The notes: generated by a model from the sequence alone, not told the origin. DNA of 64,000 nt from Leucobacter sp. cx-42 (GCF_014529985.1 NZ_JACVMU010000005.1:62001-126000), one strand, 5' to 3'; counted from the stretch's first letter, positions 18,859-28,457 are shown. Numbers and translations: made by a program.

Positions 18859-19542
18859 GTGAGACCAATACAACGACGCTCTCTCGTCGACACTGTTGTC
18901 ACTGAGATCGAGCAAGAAATCCGTGAAGGCCGCTGGGTAATTGGCGACCGACTTCCCTCTGAAGCCGAGCTCACGGCAGCGCTCGGCGTGAGCCGCCCGT
19001 CGGTGCGCGAGGCGATCCGCTCGCTCGTACAGACGGGACTGCTCGAAACCCGCCAGGGCGACGGCACCTACGTCATCGCCACCGACCCCACCGCGGTCGC
19101 GCTGCGTCGCGCGCTGGACTCCGCCGATAGCCGGGAAGTGATCCGCGTCCGTCGTGCGCTCGATGCGCTTGCCGCGCGCGAGGCCGCGGTCGCGCGCTCG
19201 CAGGAAGAGATCGATCAGCTCACCGCGCTGCTCGAGGCTCGTCGTACCGCAATCAAGGCAGGCGACCCGAGCGCATTCGCGGAGGCAGACGTCGCATTCC
19301 ATCTGGGTATCGCAGAGGCTTCAGGCAACCGTTTACTCGCTGGCATCTATGCGAGCTTTGATGGCTCGCTGCGGGAATCAGTGACGGACGCTTCGTGCCT
19401 CACTGAGGGCGCGGATCCGGACAAAGCCGACATGCACATCGCCCTCCTGCAGGCCATCATCAATTCTGACCCCGACGCTGCACAGGATGCGGCGATGGGA
19501 GTCCTCGAACAGCAGGAGCAACTCCTCGATGAACGCCCCTAG
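18859..19542 (+). CDS. GntR family regulator, FadR subfamily (FCD domain)
   Basis: 227-aa regulator. Winged-helix part: VVTEIEQEIREGRWVIGDRL, then ELTAALGVSRPSVREAIRSL. The FCD domain follows from about residue 95, with DVAFHLGIAEASGN as metal/ligand segment. GTG start at 18859. It diverges from the amidohydrolase-ABC operon and overlaps the MFS gene by 14 bases, so it probably controls both sides. Confidence 0.92.
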   Translation: MRPIQRRSLVDTVVTEIEQEIREGRWVIGDRLPSEAELTAALGVSRPSVREAIRSLVQTGLLETRQGDGTYVIATDPTAVALRRALDSADSREVIRVRRALDALAAREAAVARSQEEIDQLTALLEARRTAIKAGDPSAFAEADVAFHLGIAEASGNRLLAGIYASFDGSLRESVTDASCLTEGADPDKADMHIALLQAIINSDPDAAQDAAMGVLEQQEQLLDERP

Positions 19543-20758
19543 CCGCCTGAGCCGTCGACAGGGAGTCGCGGCCGGCGTCGTGGTCATCGCTCTCGGACTC
19601 AGCGTCCGGTTCCCGATTACGTCAGTTTCACCCCTGCTCGCCGACATTGGCGAGCACTACCACCTTTCGCACACGGGGCTCGCTGCGCTCAGCGCGATCC
19701 CCGTGTTGCTGTTCGGCCTCGCGTCGCCGCTCGCACCGTGGCTGGTTTCACGCCTCGGCCTGGAGCGCACGCTCGTCGTGCTGCTTGCGGCACTCACCGG
19801 CGCGACCGCGCTGCGACCGCTGAGTACGCCAACGCTCTTCCTCGGCACGGTCATCATCGGCGCCGCCATCGCCCTCGTGGGTATCGTGACACCACAGGTG
19901 ATCCGCCAGTCATTCCCCAAGCGCGGCGGATTCTGGACCGGCGTCTACACCACCTCATTCGGCATCAGTGCCGCCTCGGGCGCGGCACTCGCCGTGCCGG
20001 TCTACAGCATGCTCGGGGAGAACGTTGCGTACGCGCTCGCCAGCTGGACTGTGCCACTGCTCATCGCGTTCGCGCTCGTGCTGAGTCTCGCTCCGCGCGG
20101 TCGCGCGGGTGCTGACGTCGGTGTCGGCTCCTCCCCCGTGGTGTCTCCCACGGCCTCGGGCGCGGATCAGCCCCGCGAATCCATCTTCCGCGCCAAGGGC
20201 CTGTGGCCAGTGACCGGCTTCTTTGCATGCCAGGCACTCATCTACTTCTCGTTGACGGCATGGCTCCCGACCATTGCGGCCGCGCGCGGCATCGACCCCA
20301 CCCAGGCAGGCCTGCTGCTTGCGTGGCTCAGCGTCGCTGGGCTGCCCGCGTCGCTGCTCGCACCGACGATTGCTTCGAAGGCGTCGTTCCGCACGGCGCT
20401 CGTGGTCATCATTGCGTCGCTGTCAGCGACGGGCCTCGTCGGGCTCGCGGTTGCGCCCATCTCCCTCGCGCCGCTCATGATCGCGATTCTCGGCATCGCG
20501 CAGAGCGCCGCATTCGGCCTCTCCATTGCACTCATCGTGTTCACGGCGCCGAGCGCAGCGGCAACCGCCTCCTTCTCTGCGGTCAGCCAGGGCATCGGCT
20601 ATCTCATCGCCGCTATCGGCCCGCTTGGTCTCGGGCTGCTCGCTGACACCGGCATCACCTGGACCGCAATCTTGCTGATGCTTGTGGCTGCCTCGGTTGG
20701 CAAGCTCATCTTTGGCGTGCTGAGTACGCGCGCTTCGCGGCAGGTGGCGCAGGCGTAG
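19529..20758 (+). CDS. MFS transporter, CynX/NimT type
   Basis: 409-aa major-facilitator protein of about twelve helices. The N-terminus GVVVIALGLSVRFPITSVSPLLADI and the loop SFPKRGGFWTGVYTTSFGISAASGAAL match the CynX/NimT (cyanate or 2-nitroimidazole) group. The start ATG lies inside the end of the regulator gene (GGAG ten bases upstream), so the pair is co-translated. It may import or export a relative of the amidohydrolase substrate. Unusual palindromic repeats follow its stop. Confidence 0.9.
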   Translation: MNAPSRLSRRQGVAAGVVVIALGLSVRFPITSVSPLLADIGEHYHLSHTGLAALSAIPVLLFGLASPLAPWLVSRLGLERTLVVLLAALTGATALRPLSTPTLFLGTVIIGAAIALVGIVTPQVIRQSFPKRGGFWTGVYTTSFGISAASGAALAVPVYSMLGENVAYALASWTVPLLIAFALVLSLAPRGRAGADVGVGSSPVVSPTASGADQPRESIFRAKGLWPVTGFFACQALIYFSLTAWLPTIAAARGIDPTQAGLLLAWLSVAGLPASLLAPTIASKASFRTALVVIIASLSATGLVGLAVAPISLAPLMIAILGIAQSAAFGLSIALIVFTAPSAAATASFSAVSQGIGYLIAAIGPLGLGLLADTGITWTAILLMLVAASVGKLIFGVLSTRASRQVAQA

Positions 20759-20804
20759 CTCCCGCGGTTGCCGCGCTTGCCGCCCTTGCCGCCCTTCGTC
20801 GTCG

Positions 20805-20872
20805 GTATGCAAATGGGCCTTCGGTATGCGAAATTCTTGTGATTTCGTCATACCGAAGGCCCATTTGCATAC
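20805..20872. repeat. Palindrome family I, copy 3
   Basis: 24/24 perfect outer pairing (GTATGCAAATGGGCCTTCGG... with its complement) and an inner CGAAAT/ATTTCG stem around TCTTGTG. It starts 47 bases after the MFS stop. Confidence 0.92.
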
Positions 20873-20968
20873 GGTGGAGAGGTTGGGGTGGCCGCGCTCT
20901 TGTCTTCACCTAGAGATCGACCGCAGTGAGGACGTTTCGGCCCATTTCGCCCTGACGACAGAAGATTT

Positions 20969-21057
20969 CCAACCACGGCAGCCCGTTGGCATCGGCTAGA
21001 CGTCGGCAAACACCGGTCTGTGGGACTGCCGCGGGCGACTAGTCGGTCACCCTTGCC
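20969..21057 (+). repeat. Structured repeat family II, copy 4 (5' truncated)
   Basis: CCAACC, CCACGGCAG (20973) pairing with CTGCCGCGG (21026), the self-complementary CGACTAGTCG (21036-21045), and the terminal CCTTGCC (21051) are present. The 5' GGCAAGG arm is missing. It lies between palindrome copies 3 and 4. The 447 bases 20759-21205 hold only these repeats. Confidence 0.65.
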
Positions 21058-21107
21058 TGTGGCTGGTCTGTTGCAGCACGGATCGCCTCACTCATCGCAC
21101 CGTAGAT

Positions 21108-21169
21108 ATGCAATCGGCCTGCAATATGCGAAATACGAGTGATTTCACCATATTGCAGGCCGATTGCAT
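21108..21169. repeat. Palindrome family I, copy 4
   Basis: 21/21 perfect: ATGCAATCGGCCTGCAATAT... with its complement, loop GCGAAATACGAGTGATTTCA partly self-paired. It lies 36 bases from the 3' end of the minus-strand ABC ATPase gene. Confidence 0.92.
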
Positions 21170-21205
21170 TTGGACGGGAAGTGCGAGGCCGAAGCCCCCA
21201 CTCTC

Positions 21206-22054
21206 CTACTTCACACTCTCCAAGAAGTTTCGAGTGCGCTGGCGCTGCGGGTTCCCGAGCACCTCCTCCGACGGGCCGGCCTCTACGACGACGCCACCGT
21301 CCATGAAGACGACCTGATCCGCCACATTGCGCGCGAACCCAATCTCGTGCGTGACGACGATCATCGTCATGCCGTCGCGTGCAAGCTCTCGCATGACGTC
21401 GAGGACGTCACCGACGAGTTCCGGATCGAGCGCCGAGGTCGGCTCATCAAACAGCATGAGCTTGGGCTCCATCGCGAGCGCACGGGCGATCGCCACGCGC
21501 TGCTGCTGACCACCCGAAAGCTGTGCGGGGTAGTGCTTCGCGAAGTCTGCGAGTCCCACGCGATCGAGCAGTTCGAGCGCGCGAGCCTTCGACTCCGCGC
21601 GACTCTTCTTTGCGACGCCGACCGGCGCCTCCATAATGTTCTCCAACGCGGTCATGTGCGGGAACAGGTTGAACTTCTGGAACACCATGCCGATGTGGCG
21701 GCGCTGCTGCGCGATCTGACGCGGCGTCATTTCGTGGTTGCGCTCGCCAGCACGACGGTATCCGATGAGATCGTCGTCGACGATGATGCGACCGCCGTCG
21801 ATGGTTTCGAGGTGGTTAACGCAGCGCAGCAGCGTCGACTTTCCTGAGCCTGACGGGCCGAGCAGCACGGTCACGGTGCCGGCTGGCACGGCGAGCGAAA
21901 CATCGCGCAGCACCTGGTGCGCACCGTAGCTCTTGCGAACGCGACGGATCTGCACGAGCGGATCGGCTGCCTGCGCGCCAGCTCCGGCTTGGGTGCCGGT
22001 GGCGTGGGTGGCAGTGGGGCGCGGATCCGCCACAAGGGTCTCCTGGCTGGTCAT
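21206..22054 (-). CDS. Polar amino-acid ABC transporter ATP-binding protein
   Basis: 282-aa GlnQ-type ATPase: Walker A GPSGSGKSTLL, signature [15 protein letters not shown], Walker [16 protein letters not shown]-loop VVTHEIGF. The N-terminus has a family-atypical Ala/Thr-rich extension of about 35 residues. Its start overlaps the permease stop (ATGA), so it is the last gene of a three-gene operon read from the binding protein. Confidence 0.94.
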   Translation of the reverse strand: MTSQETLVADPRPTATHATGTQAGAGAQAADPLVQIRRVRKSYGAHQVLRDVSLAVPAGTVTVLLGPSGSGKSTLLRCVNHLETIDGGRIIVDDDLIGYRRAGERNHEMTPRQIAQQRRHIGMVFQKFNLFPHMTALENIMEAPVGVAKKSRAESKARALELLDRVGLADFAKHYPAQLSGGQQQRVAIARALAMEPKLMLFDEPTSALDPELVGDVLDVMRELARDGMTMIVVTHEIGFARNVADQVVFMDGGVVVEAGPSEEVLGNPQRQRTRNFLESVK

Positions 22055-23040
22055 ACTCCGACCACCTCCGTTACCTGGGTTGGGGGCGCGGGCTCCGGGC
22101 CCGGCTTGCGTGCGTTGAGTGCTGCCTTGATCCGCTGGATCGGTGTCGGCGGCAGGTTACGGCTCGAGCCACGGCCGAAGTGACGCTCGAGGTAGTACTG
22201 CGGGATCGAAAGCAAGCTCGTCATGAAGAGGTACCAGACGCTCACGACGATGAGCAGTTCGACCTGCTTGAGGTTCGACGAGGAGATGATCGACGCCTGC
22301 GTGTAGAGCTCGAGCACGGCGATGACCGAGAGCAGCGAGGTGCTCTTGAGCATTGAGATGAGCTCGTTGCCCATGGGCGGGATGATGACGCGCATCGCCT
22401 GCGGCAGCAGCACGCGGCGGAACGTGTACAGCGGCGACATACCCAGCGAGTATGCGGACTCACGCTGGCCTTCATCGACTGACATCATGCCGGCGCGCAC
22501 GATCTCCGAGGAGTATGCGGCCTGGTTCAGGGTGAGCGCGAGCAGACCCGCGATGAGGGGCGTGACGAGGGTGTTGGTGTCGATCGACCAGAACACGATG
22601 TCGGTGAGCGGGACGCCCAGGCGGATCTGATCGAACAGCAGTCCAAGGTAGCCCCAGAGCACGATCTGCACGAGGACCGGAGTGCCACGGAAGGCCCACA
22701 CGTAGAACCACGCGACCGAGGTGAGCACGGGGTTCGACGAGAGTCGCATCGCCGCGATGACAATCGCAAGCAGGGTCGACACGATCATCGACACGACCGT
22801 GATGAAGATGGTGAGTCCAACACCCTGGAGGATGCGCGGATCAAACAGGAACTCGCCTACCGTCGCGAAGTCAAGGTTGGGGTTCGTCGCCACAACGTAG
22901 ATGAACCACGCGACCAGGGCGATGACGACGATCGCGCTGATCCAGCGCCAAGGCCGGCGGAGTGGGACGGCTTCGACGTCGTCCTCGGTCGAGAGCGGCG
23001 CCATCGCTTCGATGGGGCGCTCAGTCAGCGTTGCGCTCAT
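22051..23040 (-). CDS. Polar amino-acid ABC transporter permease
   Basis: 329-aa permease of the HisM/GlnP family. EAA loop: SVDEGQRESAYSLGMSPLYT then VLLPQAMRVIIPPMGNE. A long N-terminal cytoplasmic segment precedes the first helix (ISAIVVIALVAWFIYVVAT), and a C-terminal Pro/Thr-rich tail follows the last. It overlaps the binding-protein gene and the ATPase gene by four bases each. Confidence 0.94.
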   Translation of the reverse strand: MSATLTERPIEAMAPLSTEDDVEAVPLRRPWRWISAIVVIALVAWFIYVVATNPNLDFATVGEFLFDPRILQGVGLTIFITVVSMIVSTLLAIVIAAMRLSSNPVLTSVAWFYVWAFRGTPVLVQIVLWGYLGLLFDQIRLGVPLTDIVFWSIDTNTLVTPLIAGLLALTLNQAAYSSEIVRAGMMSVDEGQRESAYSLGMSPLYTFRRVLLPQAMRVIIPPMGNELISMLKSTSLLSVIAVLELYTQASIISSSNLKQVELLIVVSVWYLFMTSLLSIPQYYLERHFGRGSSRNLPPTPIQRIKAALNARKPGPEPAPPTQVTEVVGV

Positions 23041-23978
23041 TCGGCATCCTTACCCTGGTTGATCTCAGCCGACTCGACGGCGTACGCGCCGATGCTGTTG
23101 CGATCGAGGACCTCCTGGTAGGTGCCTTCATCGATGAGCGCCTGCAGCGCCTGCTTGACCGCTTCAACGAGCTCGGTCTCGCTGTTCAGCATGCCGATGC
23201 CGCTGTAGACGGGGTTGAAGCCGGCGGGGTTCTCGGGGTCGCGCACGATCTCGAACGCCTTGCCGTCGTCGGTCGTCGCGACAACGTACTCTGCGACCAC
23301 CGCGTCTGCGGTGTATGCCTGGCTCTTGCCAGCGCGCAGCGCGGTCTGTGCGTCGAGGTCGTTGGGCAGCTCCATGACGTTGATGCCGCAGTCCATTGCG
23401 CGCAGCAGGTCACCCTGAATGGTCGCCTTCTGCACCGAGACGGTCTTGCCACAGAGATCCTTGACTCCAGTGATGCCGTCAGGGTTGCCCTTCTTTACTG
23501 CAACCGCGAATCCGCCGTAGCTGTAATCAACGAACGACAGCACCTTCTGGCGCTCGGCGGTGTCGTTCATGCCGCTCATAATGAGGTCGTTCTTGCCTGC
23601 CTGCAGCGACGGAATCACCGAGTCGAATGCCTGCTTGTTCAGGCTCACGTCAACCCCGAGCTTCTGCCCGAGCAGACGACCCAACTCAGGGTCGAAGCCG
23701 ATGGCACGGTTGTTCTCGTCGTACATCGCCATCGGCGGGAACGGGATGTCAACGGCGATGTTGATCACACCCTTGTCGACGATGCGCTCGGGAAGCAGCG
23801 CGGTGAGATCCTTGTCGACCGTTGTCGAGATCTCATCGCCGACGGGGAGATCACTGCCGCCGGTGCTGCCGCCCGTGGAGTCGGTGGATCCGCCACCCGA
23901 GCAACCAGTGAGTGCGAGCGCGAGCGCAGCCGAGGCCGCAAGCAAGGTAGAGGTGAGGGTCTTCTTCTGAATCTTCAT
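23037..23978 (-). CDS. Family 3 extracellular amino-acid-binding lipoprotein
   Basis: 313 aa. Signal peptide with lipobox LALTGC (Cys26). The family-3 fold is visible in VDIPFPPMAMYDENNRAIGFDPELGR, VIPSLQAGKNDLIMSGMNDTAERQ and LCGKTVSVQKATIQGDLL. The ATG at 23978 has AAGGAA about nine bases upstream; longer frames are unlikely. Ligand unknown. The next gene upstream is lysA, so a basic amino acid is possible but not shown. Confidence 0.93.
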   Translation of the reverse strand: MKIQKKTLTSTLLAASAALALALTGCSGGGSTDSTGGSTGGSDLPVGDEISTTVDKDLTALLPERIVDKGVINIAVDIPFPPMAMYDENNRAIGFDPELGRLLGQKLGVDVSLNKQAFDSVIPSLQAGKNDLIMSGMNDTAERQKVLSFVDYSYGGFAVAVKKGNPDGITGVKDLCGKTVSVQKATIQGDLLRAMDCGINVMELPNDLDAQTALRAGKSQAYTADAVVAEYVVATTDDGKAFEIVRDPENPAGFNPVYSGIGMLNSETELVEAVKQALQALIDEGTYQEVLDRNSIGAYAVESAEINQGKDAE

Positions 23979-24073
23979 GGGGTGTTCCTTACGTCGTTGT
24001 AGGGGAAGCTGTGAGTTGTGTTGCGGCCTCGCCGCTGGGATGAGCCTCTGGGATTCCGCTGGACTCGTCGGAG

Positions 24074-24139
24074 ATATGTAATCGGCCGTCAATGGGCCCA
24101 AAATGTCGCCAAACAACATATTGACGGCCGATTACATAT
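24074..24139. repeat. Palindrome family I, copy 5
   Basis: 20/20 perfect: ATATGTAATCGGCCGTCAAT with its complement. It sits between the 5' end of the binding-protein gene and the 3' end of lysA (75 bases from the lysA stop). The intervening bases hold no other feature I can see. Confidence 0.92.
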
Positions 24140-24213
24140 GCACGAGAGGTCGGCGTGAAGCCGAAGCCGAGGTCGAGGCCTGAAGCGAGGAGCTAGCCGG
24201 GCGACCGGGCCCG

Positions 24214-25515
24214 CTAGCCGATGGCCGGGGCGTGGAGCGCGAGCAGGTCCGCGTAGGTTTCGCGGCGGGCGACCAGGCGCGCCTGGCCGTCGCGCACGAA
24301 GACGATTGCGGGGCGAAGCGCACCGTTGTAGTTGTTCGTCATCGTGTACGAGTAGGCACCCGTCGTCGCCATCGCTACGAGGTCGCCAACGTGTGGTTCG
24401 GGCATGGGAGCGCCGTCAATGAGCAGGTCGCCTGACTCGCACTGGCGACCAACGAGCTGGACGGTGTCGGTCCACGCTTCGGGCAGGCGGTTCGCAAGCA
24501 CTGCCTCGTAGCGCTGCAGCGTGAGGGCAACGTCGAGCTGATCTGCCATGCCACCGTCGATCGCGACGAAGACGTCGCCGGTGCGCTTGACGCTCACGAC
24601 GCGGTAGAGGGTGACACCTGCACGAGCGACGACGGAGCGACCGGGCTCGATCATGATCCGCGCCCCTGCAGGAAGGTGCTCGCGCGCCGCAGCAACGATC
24701 GCGTCGAGGTAGGCACCGACCTCGGGGGCGGTCTCGTCGTAGGTGTACTTGACGCCGAGTCCGCCGCCGACATCGTAGGTCTCGAACTCACCGACGGTCG
24801 AGATGTTCTCGACGGCCTGCGCGAACTGGCGGGTGTTGAGAATCTGCGAGCCGATGTGCAGGTGGACGCCCTCGAAGTTCATGAGCGGGTGTGCCTGCAT
24901 ACGAGCAATGGCGACCTTGGCCTGGTCCATGGGCAGGCCGAACTTCGAGCGATCGCCGCCCGTTGCCTGCGATGCGTGGGTCTCTGCTTCGACGCCGGGA
25001 ATCACGCGCAGCAGGAGCGACTGGGGGCGCTCAAGCAGACGCTCGAGGCGGTCGAGCTCGTCGTTGTTGTCGACGATGATGGTGCCGATGCCGGCGTCGA
25101 GAGCCATCTTGAGTTCGGCGTCGGTCTTCGCGTTGCCGTGGAAGTGGAGGAGTTGCGGATCGACTCCTGCGGCGAGCGCAAGCTGCAGTTCGCCGCCACC
25201 TGCGATGTCGATTGCGAGGCCTTCTTCTGCTGCGAGCTTGTACATCGCGACGATGGGCAGCGACTTCGAGGCGAACAGCACCTGCGAGTTGGGCCAGCGC
25301 TCTGCGAGCCCGTCCGAGAAGCGGCGCGCCTGGCGGCGGAGACCTTCCTCGTCGATGATGTGCAGCGGAGTGCCGAACTCTTCGGCGAGCGCGGTGACCG
25401 AGACGCCACCGATTTCGAGGGCGCCATCTGCCGAGCACGAGGATTCTTCGGGGAAGATGCTCCAGAGCTCTTCAACTCGGGTGCCGTCGAATGCGGGCTG
25501 GTTGCGTTCGGTCAT
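24214..25515 (-). CDS. lysA: Diaminopimelate decarboxylase
   Basis: 433-aa PLP enzyme that converts meso-diaminopimelate to lysine, the last step of lysine synthesis. PLP lysine in LFASKSLP, HIGSQI and GGGLGVKYT in the barrel, EPGRSVV, and the substrate-side Cys in RQCESGDLL, then MTTGAYSYTM-like ATTGAYSYTMTNNYNG. Length is normal. GAAGGAGCACCG precedes the ATG. It stands alone rather than next to argS-thrA as in many actinobacteria, so a related decarboxylase role cannot be excluded. Strong overall match. Confidence 0.88.
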   Translation of the reverse strand: MTERNQPAFDGTRVEELWSIFPEESSCSADGALEIGGVSVTALAEEFGTPLHIIDEEGLRRQARRFSDGLAERWPNSQVLFASKSLPIVAMYKLAAEEGLAIDIAGGGELQLALAAGVDPQLLHFHGNAKTDAELKMALDAGIGTIIVDNNDELDRLERLLERPQSLLLRVIPGVEAETHASQATGGDRSKFGLPMDQAKVAIARMQAHPLMNFEGVHLHIGSQILNTRQFAQAVENISTVGEFETYDVGGGLGVKYTYDETAPEVGAYLDAIVAAAREHLPAGARIMIEPGRSVVARAGVTLYRVVSVKRTGDVFVAIDGGMADQLDVALTLQRYEAVLANRLPEAWTDTVQLVGRQCESGDLLIDGAPMPEPHVGDLVAMATTGAYSYTMTNNYNGALRPAIVFVRDGQARLVARRETYADLLALHAPAIG

Positions 25516-25595
25516 CGGTGCTCCTTCGCGCCTGGTGTGGTTGTGCGTCCCTCAGCCTACGCAGGCTTTTTCGCTCACACGTTGGAGAAATCGGT

Positions 25596-25610
25596 TAGAT
25601 TTATTTCATG
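25596..25610 (+). promoter_or_regulatory. Possible leaderless promoter of the PucR gene
   Basis: TAGATT ends six bases before the ATG at 25608, where a -10 box would stand if transcription began at the A of ATG. No Shine-Dalgarno is visible. Leaderless mRNAs are common in actinobacteria. No good -35 box is seen. Confidence 0.4.
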
Positions 25611-27299
25611 AACACAGGGGTTCCTCCAATCTGCGCGCTGTCTCATGCGAACGAGGCGCACGAGGCGTATGACGCACGCGAACCGCACGAACCGTACGAC
25701 GCACCCGACGCGCACGAGTCACCCGACGGCTCGGGACCTGACACCCCCTCGCTCCTGCTCAGTGAGCTCATCGAGCACCTTGGCAGGCACACCGTCACCC
25801 CGCTCGGGCGCGTGGATCCGACCGGCCGTGTGCTCGGCACCGAGTTCTATGACGCGCTCGACGAGCTCACTGATGCCCCCGGCGGGCTCCTCATCGTCCC
25901 CTCCGGCACGCACTTCGATGCCTCACACCTTGCGGAGCTTGCAGCCGCCATCGCCGATCTCGACTACTGCGCGATCGCGATGAAGTGCCTCGATGAGCAC
26001 GAACCGGTCCTCGCGGCGATCGCCGAGACCGCTGGCATCCCGATCCTGCGGGTTGCCCCACGCGTGAGCTGGGGACTGTTCGAAGCGCTCGTCGGCCGGC
26101 TGCTCGGCGAACAGCGCCGCAGTGAGGACGCTCACTTTGATCGCGGCGCAGAACCGCTCTTCGCGCTCGCCAATTCCCTCGCTGGTTTGTTCGGCGGATC
26201 GGTCGCCATCGAAGACCTCGGCCGCCGCATCATCGCGTACTCCTCCGTGCCAGGGCAGGCCATTGACTCGCTCCGTACGCGCGGCATTCTCGCGCGGCGG
26301 GTTCCTGCGTCACCGTTCAATGAGGATCAGTATCGGACGGTCATTCGTTCCGAGGAGCCGATCAAGTATCCGCAGCTGGATGACGAGTTGCCTCGCGTCG
26401 CCTATGCGATCCGCGCCGGTGCACTGCCGCTCGGTACGATCTGGGCGATCTATGACTCTGAGGTGGATCACCTCACGCCCGAACAGGTCGAGCGTGTGAA
26501 GAGTGCCGGCGCGATTGCGGCGGCCCACATGCTCGACGATATTCGCGTGCGGGAGGCGGGTCAGATTCCGCGCGAGGAACGGTTCCGCACCCTCCTCTCA
26601 GGCACAGACGTGACCGGCACGGAGTTCACTGAGCTCGGTATCCCCGATGAGCGGGGCGCTCAGCTGCTCGCGTTTTCCCTCGGCGAGAACGACCACCCCG
26701 CGACCCTCGCCCAGCTGCGCTCATCATTGCAGCGCCAGCTCTCCCTGCTGCACCCGGAGTCGGTCGCCGTCGCCCGCCGCGGACGCGTCTATGCCATCAT
26801 CGCCGACGCCCCGTACGAGCAGGTGCGGCGGCTCGTCGATCCGCTGGTGCCGATGTTCGATCGCCTGATTGGGCCGGGCATCACGATCGCGCTTCCTGGG
26901 CGCGCGCAGCGCCCCAATGAGATTGCGCGCCTGCGCGAGCAGGCGGACGTGCTGTTCGAGACTGCCGGGCGTCTCGGGGGCGCGGATCGCATCCTCACCG
27001 TCGCCCAGCTGCGCCCACAGCTTGTCCTCGACCGCGTGGCTGGACTCATGGCGCAGGAGTCGGCGACGCTGGTCGATCCGCGCCTGTCATCACTCGCCGC
27101 GGAGCACCCGCAGCTCGCCGAGGCCGTTCTCCACTGGTGCCAGGCGTTCGGCAACATTACCCGCGCTGCCCGCGAACTCGGGGTGCACGAGAACACCGTG
27201 CGCCACCGCCTGCGTCGCGCCGAAGAGATCGCGGAGCTCCCCCTCGGCGACCCCGACATGCTCCTCGTGACGTGGCTGCAACTGCGGGCGCTGCCCTAG
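25608..27299 (+). CDS. PucR family transcriptional regulator
   Basis: 563 aa. After a His/Glu/Asp-Pro-rich N-terminus of about 45 residues comes a PucR-type sensory domain, a central region (around FGGSVAIEDLGRRIIAYSS) of GAF character, and the C-terminal HTH_30 domain: LAEAVLHWCQAFGNITRAARELGVHENTVRHRLRRAEEI. PucR proteins activate purine or amino-acid catabolism genes. Neighbours are lysA (divergent) and a sirtuin downstream, so the target is unclear. Confidence 0.9.
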   Translation: MNTGVPPICALSHANEAHEAYDAREPHEPYDAPDAHESPDGSGPDTPSLLLSELIEHLGRHTVTPLGRVDPTGRVLGTEFYDALDELTDAPGGLLIVPSGTHFDASHLAELAAAIADLDYCAIAMKCLDEHEPVLAAIAETAGIPILRVAPRVSWGLFEALVGRLLGEQRRSEDAHFDRGAEPLFALANSLAGLFGGSVAIEDLGRRIIAYSSVPGQAIDSLRTRGILARRVPASPFNEDQYRTVIRSEEPIKYPQLDDELPRVAYAIRAGALPLGTIWAIYDSEVDHLTPEQVERVKSAGAIAAAHMLDDIRVREAGQIPREERFRTLLSGTDVTGTEFTELGIPDERGAQLLAFSLGENDHPATLAQLRSSLQRQLSLLHPESVAVARRGRVYAIIADAPYEQVRRLVDPLVPMFDRLIGPGITIALPGRAQRPNEIARLREQADVLFETAGRLGGADRILTVAQLRPQLVLDRVAGLMAQESATLVDPRLSSLAAEHPQLAEAVLHWCQAFGNITRAARELGVHENTVRHRLRRAEEIAELPLGDPDMLLVTWLQLRALP

Positions 27300-27348
27300 C
27301 TGCAGCCCCACCAACCGCCCATCCCCACCAACTGCCAGAACTGTGCCG

Positions 27349-27420
27349 TAGATATGCGATCCGCCGTCAATACGCTGTTTCGGCCACTATTTTGCATATC
27401 TACGGCCGATTACATATCTA
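27349..27420. repeat. Palindrome family I, copy 6 (imperfect)
   Basis: TAGATATG and GCCGT blocks of the left arm pair with the right arm, with several mismatches, so the copy is partly decayed or formed from two arm types. It lies 50 bases after the PucR stop and only 48 bases before the sirtuin start, so it must sit in the sirtuin leader or promoter. Confidence 0.75.
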
Positions 27421-27467
27421 CGGCAACTGGCGGGAACCCACACAGCTCCCCGAGCTACTCTTGCCAC

Positions 27468-28319
27468 ATGCCGGAAGCACAGCCACAGCACCCACTCGAC
27501 GACCTCATCGCGCTCGCACAGCAGCAGGCTGCGCGCGGCCCACTCGTCGCACTGACGGGTGCTGGCATCAGCACAGATTCTGGGATCCCGGACTATCGCG
27601 GTGCTGGCACCCCGCCCCGCACACCCATGAGCATCTCGCAGTTCATGACGGATGAGATGTACCGCCGTCGTTTCTGGGCTGGCGCCCGAGTGAACGCAGC
27701 GCGCCTCGACCGCCTCGAACCAAACCCGGGCCACATCGCCCTCGCCGAGCTCGAGGCGAGAGGCAAGGCCACGGGCGTCATCACCCAAAACGTCGACAAC
27801 CTGCACCGCCAGGCCGGCTCACAGCAGGTCGCTGAGCTCCACGGGAACGGCGGCGTCATCCGCTGCATCGACTGCGGCGAGCGCTGGACACGCACCGAGA
27901 TTCTGTCCCGCTTCGACCGCGCGAACCCCGGATACGCCGCTCGTCACCGTCTCGCCGGAACCGAGATCGCGCCCGACGGTGACGCCCTCGTTGAGGATTT
28001 CGCCGACGTCACCGTTCCGGTCTGCCCGATCTGCCAGGGCACGCTGCGCCCCGACGTCGTGTACTTCGGCGAGACCGTGCCCACGGCCGTCTTCGACCAC
28101 GCACTCGAACTCCTCACGAGCGCGAGCCTCGTCATCGTTGCGGGCACCTCGCTCGCGGTGAACACGGGCATGCGCCTCGTGCACCGCGCGGAGCGCCTCG
28201 GCATCCCGCTCGCAGTCATCAATCGTGGCAAGACCGCTATCGATGATCGGCCATCGGTGCAGGCGCGGATCGACTCCGGCACCTCCGAGGCCCTCACCGC
28301 CCTCGCTGCAGCGCTCTAA
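27468..28319 (+). CDS. Sir2 family NAD-dependent protein deacylase
   Basis: 283-aa sirtuin that removes acyl groups from protein lysines using NAD+. NAD site ALTGAGISTDSGIPDYRG, TQNVDNLHRQAG, catalytic His in ELHGNGG, zinc pairs CIDCG and CPIC, and VVYFGE, then GTSLAVNTG. ATG at 27468 chosen because the homologous part starts right after it; a longer frame reads through the palindromic repeat. It acts in the cytoplasm. Clear family member, target proteins unknown. Confidence 0.93.
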   Translation: MPEAQPQHPLDDLIALAQQQAARGPLVALTGAGISTDSGIPDYRGAGTPPRTPMSISQFMTDEMYRRRFWAGARVNAARLDRLEPNPGHIALAELEARGKATGVITQNVDNLHRQAGSQQVAELHGNGGVIRCIDCGERWTRTEILSRFDRANPGYAARHRLAGTEIAPDGDALVEDFADVTVPVCPICQGTLRPDVVYFGETVPTAVFDHALELLTSASLVIVAGTSLAVNTGMRLVHRAERLGIPLAVINRGKTAIDDRPSVQARIDSGTSEALTALAAAL

Positions 28320-28356
28320 CCCTCAGCCCAACCAAAACTCTTCACCCACAGTCAGA

Positions 28357-28410
28357 GATCGAGCTTCGGTCAGACGAAATTGGGAGAAAACGTCTGACCG
28401 AAGCTCGATC
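28357..28410. repeat. Palindrome family I, copy 7
   Basis: 20/20 perfect: GATCGAGCTTCGGTCAGACG with its complement around a 14-base loop. It lies between the convergent sirtuin and amidase genes, 38 and 48 bases from their stops. Confidence 0.93.
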
Positions 28411-28457
28411 CCTTACGCACCAGAAATGGAAGTGAAAGAGGGCGCGAAACGGTGGAG

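Noticed and set aside
24140-24213. Terminator after lysA beyond the palindrome
   Set aside because: The bases hold only short partial pairings with no T-run.
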